From NCBI GenBank assembly GCA_963713965.1, contig OY970217.1:186001-250000 (forward strand): a stretch of 64,000 nucleotides of DNA, given 5' to 3'. This DNA comes from CALAGB01 sp963713965. Its GTDB lineage: Bacteria; Chloroflexota; Chloroflexia; Thermomicrobiales; Thermomicrobiaceae. How positions within the stretch are numbered: the first letter of the stretch is position 1; each line of letters starts with the position of its first letter. The notes below the pieces were generated by a model that saw only the letters and a list, made by a program, of their open reading frames with translations, was not told the origin of the DNA and did not search any database. Position numbers and translations under genes: made by a program. This document shows, piece by piece, positions 61,085 through 64,000 of the stretch.

Positions 61085-63391
61085 ATGCGAATTCGAAAGG
61101 TTGGGGTGGTTGGCGCCGGGACGATGGGCGCGGCGATCGCCGCATTGGCGGCTTCTTCCGGATTGCCGGTCGTTCTGCTCGACGTCCCAGGAATCCCGGA
61201 TCGAAACGCGGTCGTCAAAAATGGACTGGACCGGGCGTTGAAATCTCGGCCGGCATCGTTTATGGATCCGGCACGCTCGTCACTCATCCAAATTGGGAAT
61301 ACTGACGACGATCTCCATCTGCTGCGTGGATGTGATTGGGTCGTCGAGGCCATTATCGAGCAGGCCGCGCCGAAGCGCGCGCTATTCGAGCGACTCGATG
61401 GGCTGCTGGATAATACGACCATTGTCACGACGAATACGTCCGGCATCCCGATCGCTAGTCTGGTTACCGGCCGCTCGAAAGGCTTTCGGAGTCGCTTCTT
61501 CGGATCCCATTTCTTCAATCCACCACGCTACCTTCACCTATTGGAGATTATCCCAACCGAGGAAACCGATCCGTCGCTCCTCGAGACGATCGAATCGTTT
61601 GGTCGAAGCGTGCTGGGTAAAGGCACAGTTCGAGCGAAAGACGTTCCCGGCTTCATCGCCAACCGACTCGGCGTCTACGGCATGGTCCGGGCTATCCACC
61701 TCATGCAGGAACACGACCTGACCATCGACGAAGTCGACGCGCTCACCGGCCCGTTGATCGGACGGCCGCGGTCGGCAATCTTCCGCACCGCGGACCTCAC
61801 CGGTATCGACGTTTTGGTGCATGTCGCCGACGGTCTGGCTGAGTCGACCGGCGAGGATTTCGAACTTCCCGATTGGGTCCATGGAATGGTGTCTGAGGGC
61901 AGGCTCGGGGAGAAGTCCGGAGTGGGATTCTATCGACGCCAGGACGGAGCCATCCTGACGCTCGACTGGAAGACGAATGAGTACCGACCGCGAGCCGACC
62001 TGCGACTCTCGGAGATCGGTGCCATCAAAGATCGACCGTTGACGGAACGGCTCGCAGGTGCACTCGACCTGCCGGGCAAATATGGTGCCTTCATGCGTGG
62101 GCTCGTCGCCGACAACGTGGTTTACACGCTCAACTCGGCGTCCAAGATCGCCTATGAGATCGTCGATATCGATCGCGCCATGGAATGGGGATTCGGCTGG
62201 GAGCTCGGTCCCTTCAAGCAGATCGACGCGCTCGGAATCGACCGATTGGCTGAGTTGATCGAGTCGAGCGTCGAGAGCGTACCGGCAAATCTGAATGTCG
62301 CATCCGGCGGATTCTATTCACAGTCGGATTCGGGCAATAAACAGCTCGAGTTCGGCGGCGGTTACGGGCCAGTGAAGCCGATTCCCGACGCATTGTCGCT
62401 GGCCGAGCTTCGCCGCTCGGGAAAGGTCATCAAGGAGTCGAGTGACGCCACGTTGTTCGACCTCGGTGATGGCGTCGCGCTGGTCGAGTTTCATACCGAG
62501 ATGAACGCCATCGGTGACGGCGTGCTGCGAATGATCGACGGTGCGTTGAAGTGGGTGGAGCAGAACGACTACGCCGGGTTGGTGATCGGTAACGAGCACG
62601 AACGAGCTTTCTCCAGCGGGGCCAACGTTGCCCTCATGCTTGCCCTCGCGCAAGAAGGCGCCTGGGACGATCTGGAAATGGCGGCGCGATCATTTCAGCG
62701 AGCCACGACGAGCCTGCGCTACGCCCCTTTCCCGGTCGTCGTCGCCCCGTTCGGGCTGACGCTGGGCGGTGGCGCCGAATTCGCTCTCCATTCCGATCGT
62801 GTGCGTGCCAATGCCGAACTCTACATGGGGCTTGTCGAAACCGGCGTCGGCATCATTCCGGCAGGTGGCGGAACCAAGGAGATGTTATTCCGGTTCAGCA
62901 ACGATCTGATCGCCTATCCCGAGGCTGATCCATTCGAAGCGCTGCGAAGAGCATTCATGCTCATCGCCATGGCGCAGACCAGTCAGAGCGCACTGGAAGC
63001 ACGCAATTTCGGGTTTCTTCGGCCGCAAGACCAGATCAGCATGAACCGCGACGCGCTGCTGGCCGACGCCAAACGTGCGGTGCTCGACATGGCACCTGGG
63101 TACGTCGCGCCATTTCCCAGGACCGTTCACGTCCTCGGCCGTGAGGCTATCGGCAACCTCCGCTATGCCGTCTGGTCGATGCACGAAGCGGAACAGATCA
63201 CCGACCATGAAGTGATGATCGCGAGTGAGCTGGCGTACGTCATGTGCGGTGGCGACGGGCTCCCACATGAGGCGACCGAAGCCGAGATCCTCGGGCTGGA
63301 GCGCGAGGCATTCCTCAAGCTGATTGGCACACGCAAATCCCAGGAGCGCATGGCGCACATGCTCAAGACGGGCAAGCCGCTACGCAATTGA
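61085..63391 (+). CDS. fadN: 3-hydroxyacyl-CoA dehydrogenase / enoyl-CoA hydratase (FadN-like)
   Basis: Bifunctional beta-oxidation enzyme, 768 residues. The order is the reverse of FadB/FadJ: dehydrogenase first, hydratase second, as in Bacillus FadN. NAD site VGVVGAGTMGAAIAALAA near 7-24, catalytic His in FGSHFFNPPRYLHLLEI near 140, DVPGFIANRLGV near 190. The C-terminal crotonase part from about 460 has AFSSGANVALM (oxyanion hole) and LGGGAEFALHSD near 560, then ELYMGLVETGVGIIPAGGG. GGGAG lies ~11 bases before the ATG. The thiolase gene follows 54 bases later, the usual fadN-fadA order. Confidence 0.94.
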   Translation: MRIRKVGVVGAGTMGAAIAALAASSGLPVVLLDVPGIPDRNAVVKNGLDRALKSRPASFMDPARSSLIQIGNTDDDLHLLRGCDWVVEAIIEQAAPKRALFERLDGLLDNTTIVTTNTSGIPIASLVTGRSKGFRSRFFGSHFFNPPRYLHLLEIIPTEETDPSLLETIESFGRSVLGKGTVRAKDVPGFIANRLGVYGMVRAIHLMQEHDLTIDEVDALTGPLIGRPRSAIFRTADLTGIDVLVHVADGLAESTGEDFELPDWVHGMVSEGRLGEKSGVGFYRRQDGAILTLDWKTNEYRPRADLRLSEIGAIKDRPLTERLAGALDLPGKYGAFMRGLVADNVVYTLNSASKIAYEIVDIDRAMEWGFGWELGPFKQIDALGIDRLAELIESSVESVPANLNVASGGFYSQSDSGNKQLEFGGGYGPVKPIPDALSLAELRRSGKVIKESSDATLFDLGDGVALVEFHTEMNAIGDGVLRMIDGALKWVEQNDYAGLVIGNEHERAFSSGANVALMLALAQEGAWDDLEMAARSFQRATTSLRYAPFPVVVAPFGLTLGGGAEFALHSDRVRANAELYMGLVETGVGIIPAGGGTKEMLFRFSNDLIAYPEADPFEALRRAFMLIAMAQTSQSALEARNFGFLRPQDQISMNRDALLADAKRAVLDMAPGYVAPFPRTVHVLGREAIGNLRYAVWSMHEAEQITDHEVMIASELAYVMCGGDGLPHEATEAEILGLEREAFLKLIGTRKSQERMAHMLKTGKPLRN

Positions 63392-63445
63392 TGACTCCAC
63401 GCGGTTGCCCGGCAACGGATCGAACGACTTTGAGGAGAACAGGCG

Positions 63446-64000
63446 ATGAATGACGCGGTGATCGTAAGCGCGGTGCGCAGCCCAGTTGGTCGGGGAAAGT
63501 CGGACGGCTCCTTGGCGCACATCCATCCGGTCGATGTCTCCGCCACGGTAATGAAGTCGGCTGTTGAACGGGCAGGCATCGGCGCGGAGATTCTCGACGA
63601 CGTCCTGTGGGGATGCGCTCTTCCGGAAGGCGCTCAAGGATTGAACGTCGCCCGGCTATCACTCCTGCGGGCGGGCTTTCCAGTGACCGTACCGGGCGCA
63701 ACCGTCAACCGATTTTGTAGCTCCGGTCTGCAGACCATCGCCATGGGCGCGCAGGCGGTCATGAGCGGAATGGCCGATGCGGTACTGGCCGGTGGCGTGG
63801 AGCTGATGAGCCAGGTGCCTATGTCCGGCTTCCACACCCGCATCCACCCCGAACTCATCGAGCCGTACATCGGCATGGGATTCACCGCCGAGCGTGTCGC
63901 GGAGCGCTGGGGTATCCCCCGGGACGAACAGGACCGATACGCTGCCCAGAGCCACCAGAAGGCCGCCGAAGCCTGGTCGTCGGGCAGATTCGAGCAGGAA
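63446..64000 (+). CDS. fadA: Acetyl-CoA acyltransferase (3-ketoacyl-CoA thiolase), 3' end cut by window edge
   Basis: Cleaves 3-ketoacyl-CoA with CoA to acetyl-CoA and a shorter acyl-CoA. The first 185 residues are visible from the ATG at 63446, which has GAGGAG eight bases upstream. DAVIVSAVRSPVGRGKSDGS is the thiolase N-terminus, and the nucleophile Cys91 lies in NRFCSSGLQTI. GGVELMSQVPM and MGFTAERVAERWGI follow as expected. Unlike the thiolase-like protein at 42334-43482 this one keeps the catalytic Cys, so it is a true thiolase. The remaining half lies outside the window. Confidence 0.94.
   Translation, partial: MNDAVIVSAVRSPVGRGKSDGSLAHIHPVDVSATVMKSAVERAGIGAEILDDVLWGCALPEGAQGLNVARLSLLRAGFPVTVPGATVNRFCSSGLQTIAMGAQAVMSGMADAVLAGGVELMSQVPMSGFHTRIHPELIEPYIGMGFTAERVAERWGIPRDEQDRYAAQSHQKAAEAWSSGRFEQE

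Noticed and set aside
1..64000. CRISPR array, prophage or toxin-antitoxin system
   Set aside because: No regular direct repeats with spacers, no phage structural genes and no recognisable toxin-antitoxin pair were seen; the only mobile element is the single IS.

Overview
The window reads as a contiguous piece of chromosome from a free-living bacterium with fairly high G+C. GTG and TTG starts are common, genes are tightly packed, and short overlaps are frequent. The gene mix suggests a Chloroflexota lineage, perhaps Thermomicrobia-like: a GlgE/TreS-Pep2 glucan pathway beside TreX/TreY/TreZ, an EtfAB:menaquinone oxidoreductase, Bacillus-type PurS/PurQ/PurL, an F420-dependent LLM oxidoreductase, and an FmdB protein with a long Gly/Met/Asp tail. 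This placement is inference from gene content; no rRNA or other phylogenetic marker settles it.

Layout. (1) 1-3175, minus strand: glmS, tatD and rdgB, the last cut by the window edge. (2) 3680-13639, plus strand: mtaB, purB, purC, purS, purQ, purL, purF, gcvT and gcvH, ending at a clear terminator. This is most of IMP synthesis plus half of the glycine cleavage system. (3) 13897-18188, plus strand: der, glyA, a WecA/TagO-type phosphoglycosyltransferase and an FmdB-type zinc-ribbon protein. (4) 18207-18925, minus strand: a tiny membrane protein, rsfS and a CAU tRNA. (5) 19024-33628, minus strand: a 14.6-kb alpha-glucan/trehalose block (glgX, glgE, treS-maltokinase fusion, glgB, treZ, treY). 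(6) 33846-34725: a complete IS5-type insertion sequence that landed in the purK stop codon. (7) 34725-38658: purE-purK, an SPW-type membrane protein, a small ABM-like protein, and treT, a third trehalose route. (8) 38961-41678: an amidohydrolase, an LLM oxidoreductase, a repeat-bearing intergenic region and a 52-residue membrane protein. (9) 41918-51557, minus strand: a 9.6-kb acyl-CoA catabolic operon with paired acyl-CoA dehydrogenases, MaoC, an ADP-forming acyl-CoA ligase, a metallophosphoesterase, two SDRs (one frameshifted), a thiolase-like protein and its DUF35 partner. (10) 52004-57894, plus strand: etfB, an unknown gene, etfA, a membrane protein, the Etf:quinone oxidoreductase and an MBL hydrolase. 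(11) 57920-64000: an MFS transporter, a hotdog thioesterase, a nitronate monooxygenase-like protein, and fadN-fadA (fadA cut by the edge).

How the parts work together. Regions 9-11 form a fatty or branched/steroid-like acyl-CoA oxidation system. The dehydrogenases would pass electrons to EtfAB and then to the menaquinone pool through the membrane Fe-S oxidoreductase. Region 5 with treT would let the cell make trehalose from glycogen (TreX/Y/Z), from maltose (TreS) or from NDP-glucose plus glucose (TreT). It could also build glycogen back from trehalose through TreS, maltokinase, GlgE and GlgB. Regions 2 and 3 link one-carbon supply (GcvT/GcvH, GlyA) with purine synthesis.

The points most worth a second look are: an igr-like (sterol side-chain type) module in region 9; the low-G+C unknown gene wedged between etfB and etfA; the insertion sequence that rebuilt the purK stop codon; the single-base frameshift in one SDR; and a set of TACGTACG-containing repeats near 41.25-41.49 kb.
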